A stretch of DNA of 64,000 bases from Lactobacillus johnsonii (GCF_013487865.1 NZ_CP047409.1:1116001-1180000); one strand, 5' to 3'. Counted from the stretch's first letter, positions 31,223 to 41,799 are shown. Numbers and translations are program-made. The notes: generated from the letters alone by a model not told the origin.

Positions 31223-32182
31223 CTACTTGGCTAAGTCTTTGTTTAATGAGTATAACGCATAATTACCGTGGTGTTTTGCATCAAACAAATCAAGAATATC
31301 ATGGTGAGTAAGCTTGTTGTTTTCCATACCAACAGCTAAGCCGCCTTTACCTTCAAGTAATAACTTAACAGCGTAGGCACCCATTTCACTTGCTACTACA
31401 CGGTCACGCATTGTTGGGCTTCCGCCACGTTGCATATGGCCCAATACATTAGCACGAGCGTCAAAGTCACCATATTTAAGAAGTTCATCCTTAAATTTTT
31501 CAGCGTCCATAACACCTTCAGCTAAAACAACGATTCCATGTTTCTTACCATTAGCAAATCCTTGCTTCAAGTTTTCAGCAATTTCCTTAATGTCATAAGG
31601 TTCTTCTGGAATAACAATTGCGTCAGCACCGGTAGCAACACCAACGTGCATTGCGATATCCCCACAATCACGACCCATAACATTTACAACAAATACACGT
31701 TGGTGACTTGTTGCAGTGTCACGAATCTTATCAATGGCTTCCATTGCAGTATTACATGCAGTGTCAAAACCAATTGTGTAATCAGTATAAGGAATATCGT
31801 TGTCAATTGAACCAGGAAGACCAATAGCATTATAGCCATGTCTCGTAAGCTTCAATGCACCGTGGTAAGAACCGTCACCACCAATGACAACTAAAGCATC
31901 GATTCCGTGCTTCTTTAATTGTTCGATTCCCTTAAGTTGAACTTCTTCTTCCTTAAATTCTGGGAAACGAGCTGAATAAAGAAAAGTACCGCCGCGGCTA
32001 ATTTTATCCGCAACTGTTTCAGAAGTCATTTGGAAAATATCACCAGCAACTAAACCAGCATATCCATAACGAATTCCGCAAACTTCGATACCGTTTGCCA
32101 AAGCTGTACGAGTAACAGCTCTAATGGCAGCGTTCATACCAGGGGCATCTCCACCACTAGTTAAAATACCAATCCGTTTCAT
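31223..32182 (-). CDS. pfkA: ATP-dependent 6-phosphofructokinase
   Basis: This enzyme commits fructose-6-phosphate to glycolysis. [21 protein letters not shown] at 5-25 and [12 protein letters not shown] at about 102 bind [22 protein letters not shown] holds the catalytic Asp. At 319 residues it is a standard bacterial tetramer subunit. AGAGGTGAATTC precedes the ATG. Confidence 0.97.
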   Translation of the reverse strand: MKRIGILTSGGDAPGMNAAIRAVTRTALANGIEVCGIRYGYAGLVAGDIFQMTSETVADKISRGGTFLYSARFPEFKEEEVQLKGIEQLKKHGIDALVVIGGDGSYHGALKLTRHGYNAIGLPGSIDNDIPYTDYTIGFDTACNTAMEAIDKIRDTATSHQRVFVVNVMGRDCGDIAMHVGVATGADAIVIPEEPYDIKEIAENLKQGFANGKKHGIVVLAEGVMDAEKFKDELLKYGDFDARANVLGHMQRGGSPTMRDRVVASEMGAYAVKLLLEGKGGLAVGMENNKLTHHDILDLFDAKHHGNYALYSLNKDLAK

Positions 32183-32355
32183 GAATTCACCTCTACGATT
32201 TTCTGTGTTTTACTCACATCGATTTTATCGTACCATTTTTTTTACTCAATGTCTTCAAAAAAAAGCCTATTTTTTTACTAATAATCCTTATAAAATAAAT
32301 GTTTTCGCTTTCAATCTTATTAGGCTCAATTTTGTTTGCTTTCAAAAAAATTGAA

Positions 32356-35300
32356 TTAATCTTTAAAATTAACCTGCCGAGCATTAGAAAGTAGAAATTG
32401 AATTTTGTTAGGGTTAAAACGATCACTTTGAGTTCTCACTTGAAGTAAATATATCTCACCAATCTTCAAGTTCTCACCTACTTTTTCCCAGACTTGAGGA
32501 AAAATAGTAAAGTCTTTTTCGCCACTAGTATCACTAAAAACAGCAAAAGCCATGTTATCACCTTTTTTTGTGGTAATTGGTTTAACCTTCATTAACTTTC
32601 CAACTGCAATTCCTTGTTCATTACTCTCAAAAACTTGTAATCGTTTTGCATTAAACTTTCGAGCATATTTTTGAACCGCAATAATCGGATTAATGCCAGT
32701 ACTAAAGCCCATAGCTTCAACTTCCATCGCTGATTTTTCAGCCGCAGTTGGCATTTTTTCTTCTTCTACTTTAGGCTCTAATGTTTCGAATAACGATAAA
32801 TTTGAACCTGCCATTTTTACACTCTCAACTAAATCTTTATTTATTTTTAACAGTTCATTTCTATTAGGAGCTAGTCGATCAAAAGTTCCAGCCTTGATTA
32901 AATTTTCGACCGCATCTGCACTCAGCAAATTATTATCTATTTTCCAGAGAAAATCGGTCATCGACTTAATTGGACGCTTAATTTCTAAAATTTGCTTCAA
33001 TAAGTCGCTCCTTAGTCCCCGAATTGCCTTTAATCCGACTAAAATTTTTCCATTCTCTAATGAAAAATCTGCTTTACTGCCTTCAATATCAGGTGGCAAA
33101 ATTTTAATTCCAGCTTCTTGAGCTTGCATTAAATATTGGGCAATTTTATGTCGGTTACCCATATTGCTGTTTAACAAAGCTAAATAAAAGGCTCCTGGAT
33201 AATGTACTTTAAAATAAGCAAGCCAAAAAGCAATCTTACTATAGGCAACCGCATGAGAACGATTAAATCCATAATTAGCAAACTGTGCAATGTAGTCATA
33301 AACTTTTTCAGCAGTTTCCTTTTTACGGCCTAATTTAATTGCACCTTCAATAAACTTAGACCTTTCACGTTGAATTACATCCGCATCTTTCTTAGACATT
33401 GCACGTCTTAAAAGATCAGCTTCTCCTAAAGAAAAACCTGCTAAAACTTGAGCTGTTTGCATAACTTGTTCTTGATAAACTAAAACTCCATAGGTGGTAC
33501 CTAAAATCCTCTTTAAACTAGGATCAGGATATTGAACCCTCTCTTTTCCATGTTTTCTATTGATGAAATGATCAATATTATTTATTGGACCGGGACGGTA
33601 TAAGGCATTAACTGCAACAATATCTTCAAAACTATCTGGATGAAGTTGTTCAAGTACTCGCTTAATACCGTCAGATTCAAACTGAAATACTGCATCTGTA
33701 TCTCCACGCTGAAACAAGGCAAGTGTATCTGGGTCATCTAAGGGAATTTGGTTAGGATCGATGTCAATTCCGTCTGCTCTTAAAGCTGCAACGATGTTCC
33801 CCAAAATAGTTAAGTTTCTTAATCCTAAGAAATCGATCTTTAATAAACCTAATGATTCAACATTCGATTTTGTTTGTTGAGTCACGGGGATTCCTAGAGG
33901 CCCTGCTTGTAGACCTACTATTTCAGCCAATGAATCATCGGTAATTACTAATCCAGCCGCATGAATTGAATAATGCCTTGGTAAATTTTCTAAATGCTCA
34001 GCAGTCGCAAACAAAATTTTGCTTAAGTCATTTGTGTTCACTAGTAGCTGCAATTCTTTTGATTTTTGATAGGCCTCAGCTAAGGTGATTTTTCCCTTAG
34101 AGTGCGGAATGGCATCTAACCAACGATAGGTTTCGACCTTATTTAATCCAAAAACACGACAAACATCTTTTAAAACCTGCTTTGCCGCTAAAGTACCAAA
34201 CGTTAAAATCTGGGCTGCATGATTCATCCCGTACTTTTCAAACATGTACTTAATTACTTCATCCCGACGATTGTCTGGAATATCTAAGTCAATATCAGGC
34301 ATTTGCTGACGAGCCGGATTTAAGAAACGTTCAAACAGCAAATTATATTCAATTGGATCCACTTCAGTAATTCTAAGGGCATAAGAAACAAGAGATCCAG
34401 CTGCTGATCCTCTCCCTGGACCTGTTGTAATATTGACACTATGTGCAAAATTCATTACATCCCACACAATAAGAAAATAATCATCAAATCCCATTTCATT
34501 AATTACTTGTAATTCATAATCAAGTCTTTTTTGATATTGAGCGGGAATTTGATTATTAAATCTTTTTGCAAGCCCCTCTTGAGCTAAAGCATGCAAATAT
34601 TCTTTTGAAGTAGGAAACTTATTTTGTTTAAATTTTGGAAGTTGCGGATCTTGAAATTTGATTTCTGCAGTACAGATTTCTCCAATTTCTTCTGCATTCT
34701 TCAATGCATCTTCAATATCAAACTTCCGATAACTTACCTGCAATTCTTCACTATTTTTCAAATAGTGTGAACCAGCTTGTTTAGCCAACTGTTCTATATT
34801 TTCTAAATGAGTATTAGTTTTAATTGCTTGAAGTGTACGTCTTAAAAATTGCTCATTACGGTTAAGGTACTGTCCATCTTCTACAGCAGTTAGAGGTAAG
34901 CTAAATTGTGTAGCCAGTGAGCGAATATAATTTATATATTCTTGCTGTCCTGAATCCGCATAGACTCCCAAATACATGGAAGATGAGCTCGGAAGAGAAT
35001 CTTGCAACTTTCGTAAATAATTTGCTCCCATTCTAGGATTATTAGTTTGCAACATTTTTAGTTCACTATGTAAATTGCTTGGAGTAATTAGAATTAAATG
35101 GCCGAGATATTTTTTTAAATCTTCGAAAGTTAAAATATTTTCTTTTTCGCCATTTTCAGTTAAAAGATTAACTGCACTAGATAAACGTAAAATATTTTTA
35201 TATCCCTGGTCATCTTTGGCAATTACAATGAGATCATACTTATTAGCTTCATCAATTAAACCATTAATTCTAAGTTGCATCCCTAGCAAAGGTTTGATCC

Positions 35301-35472
35301 CGATATCTTTTGCTGCCTTATAAAAATCTACCAAGCCGTAGGTAATATTGATATCGGTTAAAGCAATCGCAGAATAGCCTTTTTTCTTAGAATTTTCAGC
35401 CAAGTTTTTAACTTTAGTTGGACTCTCAAGTAGAGTAAAACCGCTTAAATTTTGTAAACTAATCGCTCCCAT
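32356..35472 (-). CDS. dnaE: DNA polymerase III alpha subunit DnaE
   Basis: The C-family polymerase, 1,038 residues, carries the catalytic Asp motif PDIDLDIPDNRRDEVIKYM near 390-408, TGPGRGSAAGSLVSYAL, and an OB-fold late (AVGKLMKVKPITTKKGD). The N-terminal PHP domain starts ISLQNLSGFTLLES where metal-dependent versions have a His-x-His motif, so its metal site is degenerate. In Firmicutes DnaE extends primers and works in SOS repair beside PolC. It stands alone, divergent from the DUF2929 gene. Confidence 0.96.
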   Translation of the reverse strand: MGAISLQNLSGFTLLESPTKVKNLAENSKKKGYSAIALTDINITYGLVDFYKAAKDIGIKPLLGMQLRINGLIDEANKYDLIVIAKDDQGYKNILRLSSAVNLLTENGEKENILTFEDLKKYLGHLILITPSNLHSELKMLQTNNPRMGANYLRKLQDSLPSSSSMYLGVYADSGQQEYINYIRSLATQFSLPLTAVEDGQYLNRNEQFLRRTLQAIKTNTHLENIEQLAKQAGSHYLKNSEELQVSYRKFDIEDALKNAEEIGEICTAEIKFQDPQLPKFKQNKFPTSKEYLHALAQEGLAKRFNNQIPAQYQKRLDYELQVINEMGFDDYFLIVWDVMNFAHSVNITTGPGRGSAAGSLVSYALRITEVDPIEYNLLFERFLNPARQQMPDIDLDIPDNRRDEVIKYMFEKYGMNHAAQILTFGTLAAKQVLKDVCRVFGLNKVETYRWLDAIPHSKGKITLAEAYQKSKELQLLVNTNDLSKILFATAEHLENLPRHYSIHAAGLVITDDSLAEIVGLQAGPLGIPVTQQTKSNVESLGLLKIDFLGLRNLTILGNIVAALRADGIDIDPNQIPLDDPDTLALFQRGDTDAVFQFESDGIKRVLEQLHPDSFEDIVAVNALYRPGPINNIDHFINRKHGKERVQYPDPSLKRILGTTYGVLVYQEQVMQTAQVLAGFSLGEADLLRRAMSKKDADVIQRERSKFIEGAIKLGRKKETAEKVYDYIAQFANYGFNRSHAVAYSKIAFWLAYFKVHYPGAFYLALLNSNMGNRHKIAQYLMQAQEAGIKILPPDIEGSKADFSLENGKILVGLKAIRGLRSDLLKQILEIKRPIKSMTDFLWKIDNNLLSADAVENLIKAGTFDRLAPNRNELLKINKDLVESVKMAGSNLSLFETLEPKVEEEKMPTAAEKSAMEVEAMGFSTGINPIIAVQKYARKFNAKRLQVFESNEQGIAVGKLMKVKPITTKKGDNMAFAVFSDTSGEKDFTIFPQVWEKVGENLKIGEIYLLQVRTQSDRFNPNKIQFLLSNARQVNFKD

Positions 35473-35574
35473 ATACTCACCCTTTCTGATAATTTAAGTA
35501 TAGCAAATTCTATTAACTTAGCTTGCTAAAACATCTTATTTTTGCTAAGATACCTAGCGAAAGAAGGAGAAATT

Positions 35575-35775
35575 ATGCGCTACATTATTACAGTGATTTG
35601 GTCATGCATTTTTTGCGAAATTATCGGTTTTATTGCTGCATCTCTAACTCAGATGCAATTTAATCCTATGCAATCTTTGATTATTGGCGCAGTCTTTGGC
35701 TTGCTCTTCGCAATTATCATTCCTGCCATTACTGCCAAAAGTTACAAAGATAAAAGTAAGTATAGCAAACTATAA
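35575..35775 (+). CDS. Small membrane protein, DUF2929 family
   Basis: About 66 residues (MRYIITVIWSCIFCEIIGF) with two membrane helices, the second being QSLIIGAVFGLLFAIIIPAI, and a charged tail. It matches the DUF2929/YjzD family of unknown function. The ATG at 35575 has GAAGGAGAAAT before it; an earlier in-frame start would cover this ribosome site. Confidence 0.82.
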   Translation: MRYIITVIWSCIFCEIIGFIAASLTQMQFNPMQSLIIGAVFGLLFAIIIPAITAKSYKDKSKYSKL

Positions 35776-35796
35776 TTAAATTAAATTTGAATATTA

Positions 35797-35831
35797 TAAA
35801 AAGCTGTTTCAATTAAGAAACAGCTTTTTTT
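35797..35831. terminator. Bidirectional terminator between the DUF2929 gene and the 5'-nucleotidase gene
   Basis: AAAAAGCTGTTTC pairs perfectly with GAAACAGCTTTTT around six bases, with A- and T-runs on both sides, between two convergent genes. Confidence 0.88.
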
Positions 35832-35832
35832 C

Positions 35833-37398
35833 TTAGTAAAATTTATAATTCTTACTTGTATCTACTTTAATATCATCATGAGTTAAATACTCACTAAACA
35901 TTTGAACATAATCTTGGTCAAAAATCTTTTCAATTTTATCCATACTGTAAGCTGGGTAGAAACCTCCACCGAGAGCACGATAATTGTTCACGGCTAACTT
36001 ATAAACCTTGTCATCTTCAAGATCTTTACCATCTAAAGTCACCTTAGTCAATCTTTGACCCACTGGCTTAGATAAATCAGCTTCGTATTTAACAGGATAG
36101 AAAAGATCAAAATGATATAACATTGGCTTAGGGGTAATCCAACGATCGATAAATTTAATTTTACCGTCCTTGTCTTTTTCTAAAAAGCCAGCTGAGTATT
36201 CAATGATTTCCTTTAATTCTTTTCCAGTAAGGTTAACAATGCAAAGCTGATTTGCGTATGGATAATTAAGCAAAACTTCTCTCATAGTAACATTCTTTGA
36301 AAATCCATGAGCTGATTCAGACATAATTGCAGTAGCTGAAACATCTGCACCAGTAAACCAAAGTTGCATTTGTTGGATAAGGTTAATGAATGGAGCGCCC
36401 TCAATTCTACCCTTAATTGCATTTTCAATTGGAGCAGGCTCAGATAAGTGAGCAATCGGCTGATCTAACCACTTTTGAGTCTCTTCATCCAAGCTCTTAA
36501 CAATCTTTTCAATAGCTGGATCAGGTGCGTAATCCTTACTATCAATTAATTCAGTAGTCATCTCATTAATCTTGACCTTACCTTTTTCATCCTTGTCAAA
36601 GTCAATAACTACTTTACCGACAGCTTCTCCTCGATACCCTGGTTGAACAATTGCAGTATCACGAGTAACTAAGTTTAAGCGACGATGTTGGTGTCCCGTT
36701 AAAAAGACATCAATTTCAGGAATTTCAGTTAAAATCTTATATCCTTCGTTTTCACCAGTGTGGGGCTCAGTTGCTTCCCCGGTCAAAGGATCACTCTCAA
36801 AGCCACCATGATACATAGCACAAAGAATATCGACCTGTGGGCGCAATTTCTTAGCTAATTTAGAAAGTACATCATAGCCAGAAACAAACTTTAATCCTTT
36901 GATATGCTCTTCTGATTCCCAATGAGAAATATATTGGGTAGTAATCCCCATAATTCCTATTTTCAAGCCGGCCTTTTCAATAATAGTGTATTCTTTACCA
37001 AAAAAAGGCACATTAGTTTCTACATCTAAAACATTATCATTAATAAATGGAGCACGATTATTATCCACGTAATATGATAAGTAATCTAATCCATAATTAA
37101 AATCATGGTTACCTAGGGCACGTGCATCATAGCCTACTTCGTTATATGCTTCAGTAAATTTACGTAAACCTTCTTCTTCAGGAAGTTTGTGCGTAAAGCT
37201 AGCCAAAGGAGATCCTTGCAAACAATCCCCACTATCTGTAACTAAAACATTATCTGCACCATATTTTTCTTTTTCACTTTTTACGACACTACTTACACGG
37301 CTAAGTGAAATTGGTGCATCATAATTGTTTTTATCTTGATAATCAGTTGGCATTAAAAAGCCATGCGTATCACTTGAATGTAAAATAACTAGTTTCAT
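35833..37398 (-). CDS. Metallophosphatase / 5'-nucleotidase family protein
   Basis: The 521-residue protein has an N-terminal calcineurin-like metallophosphatase domain (HSSDTHGFL at 7-15, GNHDFNYG, TGHQHRR) and a C-terminal 5'-nucleotidase domain (AIMSESAHGF; YPYANQLCIVNLTG). It has no signal peptide, so it is probably cytoplasmic, unlike secreted UshA-type enzymes. The substrate may be a nucleotide or sugar phosphate. The downstream convergent terminator is shared. Confidence 0.88.
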   Translation of the reverse strand: MKLVILHSSDTHGFLMPTDYQDKNNYDAPISLSRVSSVVKSEKEKYGADNVLVTDSGDCLQGSPLASFTHKLPEEEGLRKFTEAYNEVGYDARALGNHDFNYGLDYLSYYVDNNRAPFINDNVLDVETNVPFFGKEYTIIEKAGLKIGIMGITTQYISHWESEEHIKGLKFVSGYDVLSKLAKKLRPQVDILCAMYHGGFESDPLTGEATEPHTGENEGYKILTEIPEIDVFLTGHQHRRLNLVTRDTAIVQPGYRGEAVGKVVIDFDKDEKGKVKINEMTTELIDSKDYAPDPAIEKIVKSLDEETQKWLDQPIAHLSEPAPIENAIKGRIEGAPFINLIQQMQLWFTGADVSATAIMSESAHGFSKNVTMREVLLNYPYANQLCIVNLTGKELKEIIEYSAGFLEKDKDGKIKFIDRWITPKPMLYHFDLFYPVKYEADLSKPVGQRLTKVTLDGKDLEDDKVYKLAVNNYRALGGGFYPAYSMDKIEKIFDQDYVQMFSEYLTHDDIKVDTSKNYKFY

Positions 37399-37429
37399 TA
37401 ATACCTATTCCTTTAATCAAAAATTATAT

Positions 37430-37457
37430 AAAAAAAGACACCCCAAGGTGTCTTTAA
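37430..37457 (-). terminator. Terminator of rpmF
   Basis: AAAGACACC pairs with GGTGTCTTT around four bases, between rpmF and the nucleotidase gene. Confidence 0.82.
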
Positions 37458-37649
37458 TTAATCGTTATTTTGTTGCTTGTTTTCGTTAGCAACTTGACGG
37501 CCTTTGTAAAAGCCCTTTGGTGAAACGCGGTGGCTTAAACGGTATTCACCAGTAGTAGCATCGTAATGCATTGCTGGTGTGGTTAATTTAATATGACCAC
37601 GACGTGAACGTTTCTTTTGCTTAGAAGTTTTTCTTGCAGGAACTGCCAT
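37458..37649 (-). CDS. rpmF: 50S ribosomal protein L32
   Basis: The 63-residue basic protein starts [19 protein letters not shown]. It has no cysteines, so it is the zinc-free form of L32. Its strong ribosome site (AAGGAGA) fits a ribosomal gene. The fixed N-terminus leaves no doubt about the start. Confidence 0.96.
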   Translation of the reverse strand: MAVPARKTSKQKKRSRRGHIKLTTPAMHYDATTGEYRLSHRVSPKGFYKGRQVANENKQQNND

Positions 37650-37765
37650 TAGTTAGATCTCCTTTTTTATAGAATTGAGACTTGCGAACCTTTAAATAAA
37701 CAAATTCACTAAATACTCACGTATTTCAATGATACAATCTAAGAGCTGATAAATCAAGTCCAATC

Positions 37766-38095
37766 TTATTTTGTAGCTTCAGAATTATTAACTTTTTTTA
37801 ATTCAGCTATTTGTTTATCTCTAGATTCAATTTCACTCCGATATTTATTATCTAATTCTTTCTTCTGTTTTGCTAGTGCTTTTTTGATATCAGGAGAAAC
37901 TTTTTCACCTTTACCAATCAAAAGTGATACCAAAGCACCTAATAGAAGCATAATCACTAAAATAATGATTAAAGGCATTTTAGGTTGGAAAAAACCAAAA
38001 TTAATCGCTACTGGTTCAGTATTGAGGCATGCAAAAATCACGAGCACTAAAACTATAATTAGTCCAATTACTAAATTTCTTTGCTTATTCATCAT
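37766..38095 (-). CDS. LapA domain-containing membrane protein (DUF1049)
   Basis: The 109-residue protein has two membrane helices (NLVIGLIIVLVLVIFACLN; PLIIILVIMLLLGALVSLLIG) and a Lys/Glu-rich coiled-coil tail. The AINFGFFQPKMPLII stretch is the LapA signature. In other bacteria LapA/LapB act in envelope assembly; the role in Gram-positives is unknown. It is 6 bases downstream of the SDR gene. Confidence 0.8.
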   Translation of the reverse strand: MMNKQRNLVIGLIIVLVLVIFACLNTEPVAINFGFFQPKMPLIIILVIMLLLGALVSLLIGKGEKVSPDIKKALAKQKKELDNKYRSEIESRDKQIAELKKVNNSEATK

Positions 38096-38101
38096 TCTTC
38101 C

Positions 38102-38896
38102 CTACTTTCTGCTAGCAAACTTTAGACTTGCCCAGTCACCAATACGAGGGAAAATTTGGTAAAGCTTTGCTAAAGTAGCCAAGCTTAGAGGTAAATTCAA
38201 TTCACGACGATTAGAGCCAAAGAAGTGAACGACTTGCCAAGCCACATCATCTGGATCAAGCATAAAACGTTGAACATTATTCACGTAAGAGCCACTTTCA
38301 TCAGCAATATTAAAGAAATTAGTATAAACTGGTCCAGGATTTACTGTCATGACCTTAACGCCAAAAGGCTTCAATTCTAGGCGTAAAACATTTGAGAATT
38401 GAATAATGGCTGCTTTAGTAGCACTATAAGCTGCTGTCTTAGTAGTCGGTACAATGCCAGCAATTGAGCCAAAATTAATAATTTGCCCTTGCTTTTGATC
38501 GATCATGACGCGCGCAACAAGACGAGTGAAGTACATCAAACCTAAAACATTGGTTTGAAACATTTCAGTTACCACTTGAGGTGAAGTCTCCAAGAATTCT
38601 TTAAAGACACCAAAACCTGCCGCATTGACGAGATAATCAATGTGGTCAACATGACTAACAATTTCATTAAAGGCACGATCAATTTGATCAGCTTTACTAA
38701 TATCTGTTGGAAATACGTATACTTCATTTCCAGAAAGCTGACGTGCTTCGTTGGCAATTTCTTCTAACTTGTCTTGATGACGCGCCATCAAAATAACTGT
38801 TGCACCACGACTTGCACTTTCTAAAGCAATTGAGCGTCCAATACCACTAGAAGCTCCTGTAACTACTACGACTTTGTCCCTTAATGAATTACTCAT
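38102..38896 (-). CDS. Short-chain dehydrogenase/reductase
   Basis: The classical SDR of 264 residues has the NAD(P)-binding TGASSGIGRSIA at 13-24, NAAG, a catalytic Ser (GSIAGI), and Tyr-x-x-x-Lys in YSATKAA. The C-terminal residues (SLATLAKLYQIFPRIGD) match DltE-like or YqjQ-like SDRs. The substrate cannot be told. It is 4 bases downstream of rnz and forms an rnz-SDR-lapA run. Confidence 0.88.
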   Translation of the reverse strand: MSNSLRDKVVVVTGASSGIGRSIALESASRGATVILMARHQDKLEEIANEARQLSGNEVYVFPTDISKADQIDRAFNEIVSHVDHIDYLVNAAGFGVFKEFLETSPQVVTEMFQTNVLGLMYFTRLVARVMIDQKQGQIINFGSIAGIVPTTKTAAYSATKAAIIQFSNVLRLELKPFGVKVMTVNPGPVYTNFFNIADESGSYVNNVQRFMLDPDDVAWQVVHFFGSNRRELNLPLSLATLAKLYQIFPRIGDWASLKFASRK

Positions 38897-38900
38897 ATTA

Positions 38901-39830
38901 TTATCCCCTCAATGTGATTTCAAAATTATCTAGATCATTAGCTAAGTGAGTATGTTTAAAAATCTTTCTAGCATCATGTTCTAATTGCCGACCAGCTCTT
39001 CCCGTGTAGCGAGCAGAAATGTGAGTTAAATAAAGCTCTCCAACATTATGATCTCGAGCCACTCGAGCTGCATCCAAGCAAGTTGAATGGAAGTAGCGAT
39101 GGGCCATTTTTTCTTCTCCACCATCAAATGTTGATTCATGAACTAACACATCGGCATTATCTGCTAATTCACCAATATTTTTTGTTGGCCGAGTATCATA
39201 AATAATTGTCACAATCCGCCCTGGTCGCTCTTCTCCAAGAAAGTCACGTCCATCTAGTTTTTGACCATCACTTAATGTAATTGTTTTTCCAGCCTTTAAT
39301 TCACCAAGAAGTGGTCCATTAGGTACATTGTATTCTGCCACTTTATCCATTAATAATTCACCTGGACGTGGCTTTTCAACTACACGAAAGCCAAAACTTG
39401 GTACTCGGTGATCTAAACGAGCCGTGTAAACTGCAAAAATATCATTTTCAAAAATTAAGCCGTCTTCTTTTAAAACCACGTACTTAATCGGATATGAAAC
39501 GCGAGTTTTAGAAACCCTGAGAGAAGTTTGTACAAATTGTTCAATACCAGCTGGACCATAGATTGTTAGTGGACCACCATCGCCTTGAAAAGAACGAGAT
39601 GAGAGAAAACCTGGAAGTCCAAAAATATGGTCACCATGAGTATGTGAAATAAAGATTCGCGTTACTTTTCTAGGTCTAATGTTAGTCTTTAAAATTTGAT
39701 GTTGTGTAGCTTCTCCCACATCAAATAACCATACTTCATTTAATTCATCTAATAATTTTAATGCGGTACAAGAAACATTTCTACTTTTTGATGGTTGCCC
39801 CGCACTTGTTCCTAAAAATTGTATTTCCAT
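38901..39830 (-). CDS. rnz: Ribonuclease Z
   Basis: RNase Z trims tRNA 3' ends before CCA addition. The metallo-beta-lactamase motif HTHGDHIFGLPG lies near 63-74; VLVHESTFD and HSTCLDAARVARDHNV follow with further metal ligands. The start MEIQFLGTSAGQPSKSRNVSC is that of the short bacterial form. The length of 309 residues is normal. Confidence 0.96.
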   Translation of the reverse strand: MEIQFLGTSAGQPSKSRNVSCTALKLLDELNEVWLFDVGEATQHQILKTNIRPRKVTRIFISHTHGDHIFGLPGFLSSRSFQGDGGPLTIYGPAGIEQFVQTSLRVSKTRVSYPIKYVVLKEDGLIFENDIFAVYTARLDHRVPSFGFRVVEKPRPGELLMDKVAEYNVPNGPLLGELKAGKTITLSDGQKLDGRDFLGEERPGRIVTIIYDTRPTKNIGELADNADVLVHESTFDGGEEKMAHRYFHSTCLDAARVARDHNVGELYLTHISARYTGRAGRQLEHDARKIFKHTHLANDLDNFEITLRG

Positions 39831-39843
39831 GAAAACCCTATTT

Positions 39844-41769
39844 CTAATATTTTCCTTCAGTAACTAAAACTTTAGTTATATAGGCACTATAAAATTTCGA
39901 TCCTTCTGGAGTTGGATGTGTATGATCATCGTAGAACCAATCTTGATGACTACCAGCAAATTCATGCCACTTAATAATGGTTAAGTTTGGATATTTTTTT
40001 GACGCTGCATCTAGTTCACCATTAACTTGATCTTGCCAATCACGTGTTGGAACATGCGTATTAACCCAAAAAACATGTCTCTTTGGACCAATAATGTGCA
40101 TTAAGTGATCAAGTTCTTGAGGTTGAAAGGCTCCGTTTGTACCTAAGCCAATTAACACATTATCATTTAAAGCACCCTTTGCCTTGTATTGTTCAAAAAG
40201 TGGAATAGTATCACCCAATTGTCTAGAAACTGCTGCATCAATGATTAAATGTGGCATCAATTTTTGCAGGTTTTGACTAGAACCAGCCATTACTGAATCT
40301 CCAATGGCAGTCACCTGAATTTTTTGTGCTAGTTGTAAATCAACTTGAGAAATTCCGTATTTTTCAAAGTCTTTATTTACCGGTTTGGTAACTGCCGCTT
40401 TCTTAGCTTGTTTTATAAGATCAGCTTTTGAAGTTGGTGCTTTTTTCTTTCTAGACTGAGCTTCTTTAATTAGTTTCTGATTATTCTTTAGTTGCTTACT
40501 ACGATTTGATTTAATCTGTTTAGCTAGTTGAGAGTGATTAGGATTTTCCGCTTTTACAGTTGGTGCTTTTAAAATTCCAAAACTACCTAGAACAAAAACT
40601 ATTATCCCTGTCGCAAAAAGTATCTTTGCTTGATAGTGCTTTGCTCGTAAATTTAAGGCTTTAGTTAAGAATTGACGAACTTTTTCCCAATCAATTCGAC
40701 CAAATGGTTTTTCAATAAAGCGATAACTAAGTTCAGCAATTATCAAAATTAAAATAACTTCAATTAAATGATATAAAACCACATGATCAGCAATATCTTT
40801 AACCTTATCCTCAAAGAAGATCATTACTGGAAATTGATATAAGTAAATCCCATATGAACGTGACCCAATCCATTTAAATACTGGATTAGTTAACCACTTA
40901 TTCCAACTACTGCCTGGATGAGCAATAATTCCAACAAAAATCGTCGTTACTAGTGAGAATAAGAACATCCCTCCACGGTAAGCAAATGCTTTTTGCGGAT
41001 TAAAAATTGGACTCGTTGCCATTAGTAAGATACCCACTAATGCTATTGCTCCAACAATATTTAAGAACCAGTGATCTCTTTTTTCTAGATTTTCATTTAA
41101 CTTCCAAGTTGGCCAAATAACTGCCAGCATTGCCCCTAAACCTAGAGAGAAGAATCTTGTATCTGTCCCATAGTAAATTCTACTTGTATCAACACCTGGC
41201 TTAAATAAAAATGCCATCTCTAAGGCAGAAAATACAGTTAAGGCGGTAATAATCCAAAAAATAACTTTTTTCTTTTTAGCGAACTTAACTAGTAAAAAGA
41301 TTATTAATGGCCAAATAATGTAAAACTGACCTTCAATTGACATGGTCCATAAATGAACAAACGGTGATTCATTAGCCGCAAATCTTTCAAAATAACTTTG
41401 CCCATTCTTTATCTGCCAAAAGTTATAGACGTTCAATAAATTAGTAACGACTATTTGATTCAACTTAGCTAGAAGATTCTGCTGAAAAAGCAAGATATAG
41501 GCACTACATCCCCACAGCAATGTAATCATTTGAGGGTATAACTTTTTAATTCGCCTGATGTAGAAAGATTTGAAGTTATACTTTCCCCGCTCCTCATAGG
41601 CATGAAACATATGATCTGTAACTAAATATCCAGATAACACTAAAAATATTGGTACACCTAAATATCCGCCCATAAAGCTATTTGGATTAAGGTGATACAA
41701 AATAACTCCAATAACGGCTAAAGCACGTAAGCCCGCATACCCTGTAATAAAGCGGTTCTTCTTTTTCAA
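39844..41769 (-). CDS. OatA-like acyltransferase with SGNH domain
   Basis: The 641-residue protein has an N-terminal integral membrane acyltransferase-3 domain of about ten helices (ITGYAGLRALAVIGVILYHL; FLVLSGYLVTD) and an extracellular SGNH hydrolase-like domain after a Lys-rich linker at 415-470. The SGNH residues are visible: GDSVMAGS, then GLGTNG, then DDHTHPTPEG. It probably acetylates peptidoglycan or a surface glycan, as OatA does. The family is large and the acceptor is uncertain. Confidence 0.88.
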   Translation of the reverse strand: MKKKNRFITGYAGLRALAVIGVILYHLNPNSFMGGYLGVPIFLVLSGYLVTDHMFHAYEERGKYNFKSFYIRRIKKLYPQMITLLWGCSAYILLFQQNLLAKLNQIVVTNLLNVYNFWQIKNGQSYFERFAANESPFVHLWTMSIEGQFYIIWPLIIFLLVKFAKKKKVIFWIITALTVFSALEMAFLFKPGVDTSRIYYGTDTRFFSLGLGAMLAVIWPTWKLNENLEKRDHWFLNIVGAIALVGILLMATSPIFNPQKAFAYRGGMFLFSLVTTIFVGIIAHPGSSWNKWLTNPVFKWIGSRSYGIYLYQFPVMIFFEDKVKDIADHVVLYHLIEVILILIIAELSYRFIEKPFGRIDWEKVRQFLTKALNLRAKHYQAKILFATGIIVFVLGSFGILKAPTVKAENPNHSQLAKQIKSNRSKQLKNNQKLIKEAQSRKKKAPTSKADLIKQAKKAAVTKPVNKDFEKYGISQVDLQLAQKIQVTAIGDSVMAGSSQNLQKLMPHLIIDAAVSRQLGDTIPLFEQYKAKGALNDNVLIGLGTNGAFQPQELDHLMHIIGPKRHVFWVNTHVPTRDWQDQVNGELDAASKKYPNLTIIKWHEFAGSHQDWFYDDHTHPTPEGSKFYSAYITKVLVTEGKY

Positions 41770-41799
41770 AAGTCTTACTCCCTACTTCTTCAAATTTTA

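Noticed and set aside
32183..32355. A gene in the pfkA-dnaE gap
   Set aside because: The gap shows only AT-rich sequence; the open frames overlap dnaE or pfkA and lack ribosome sites.
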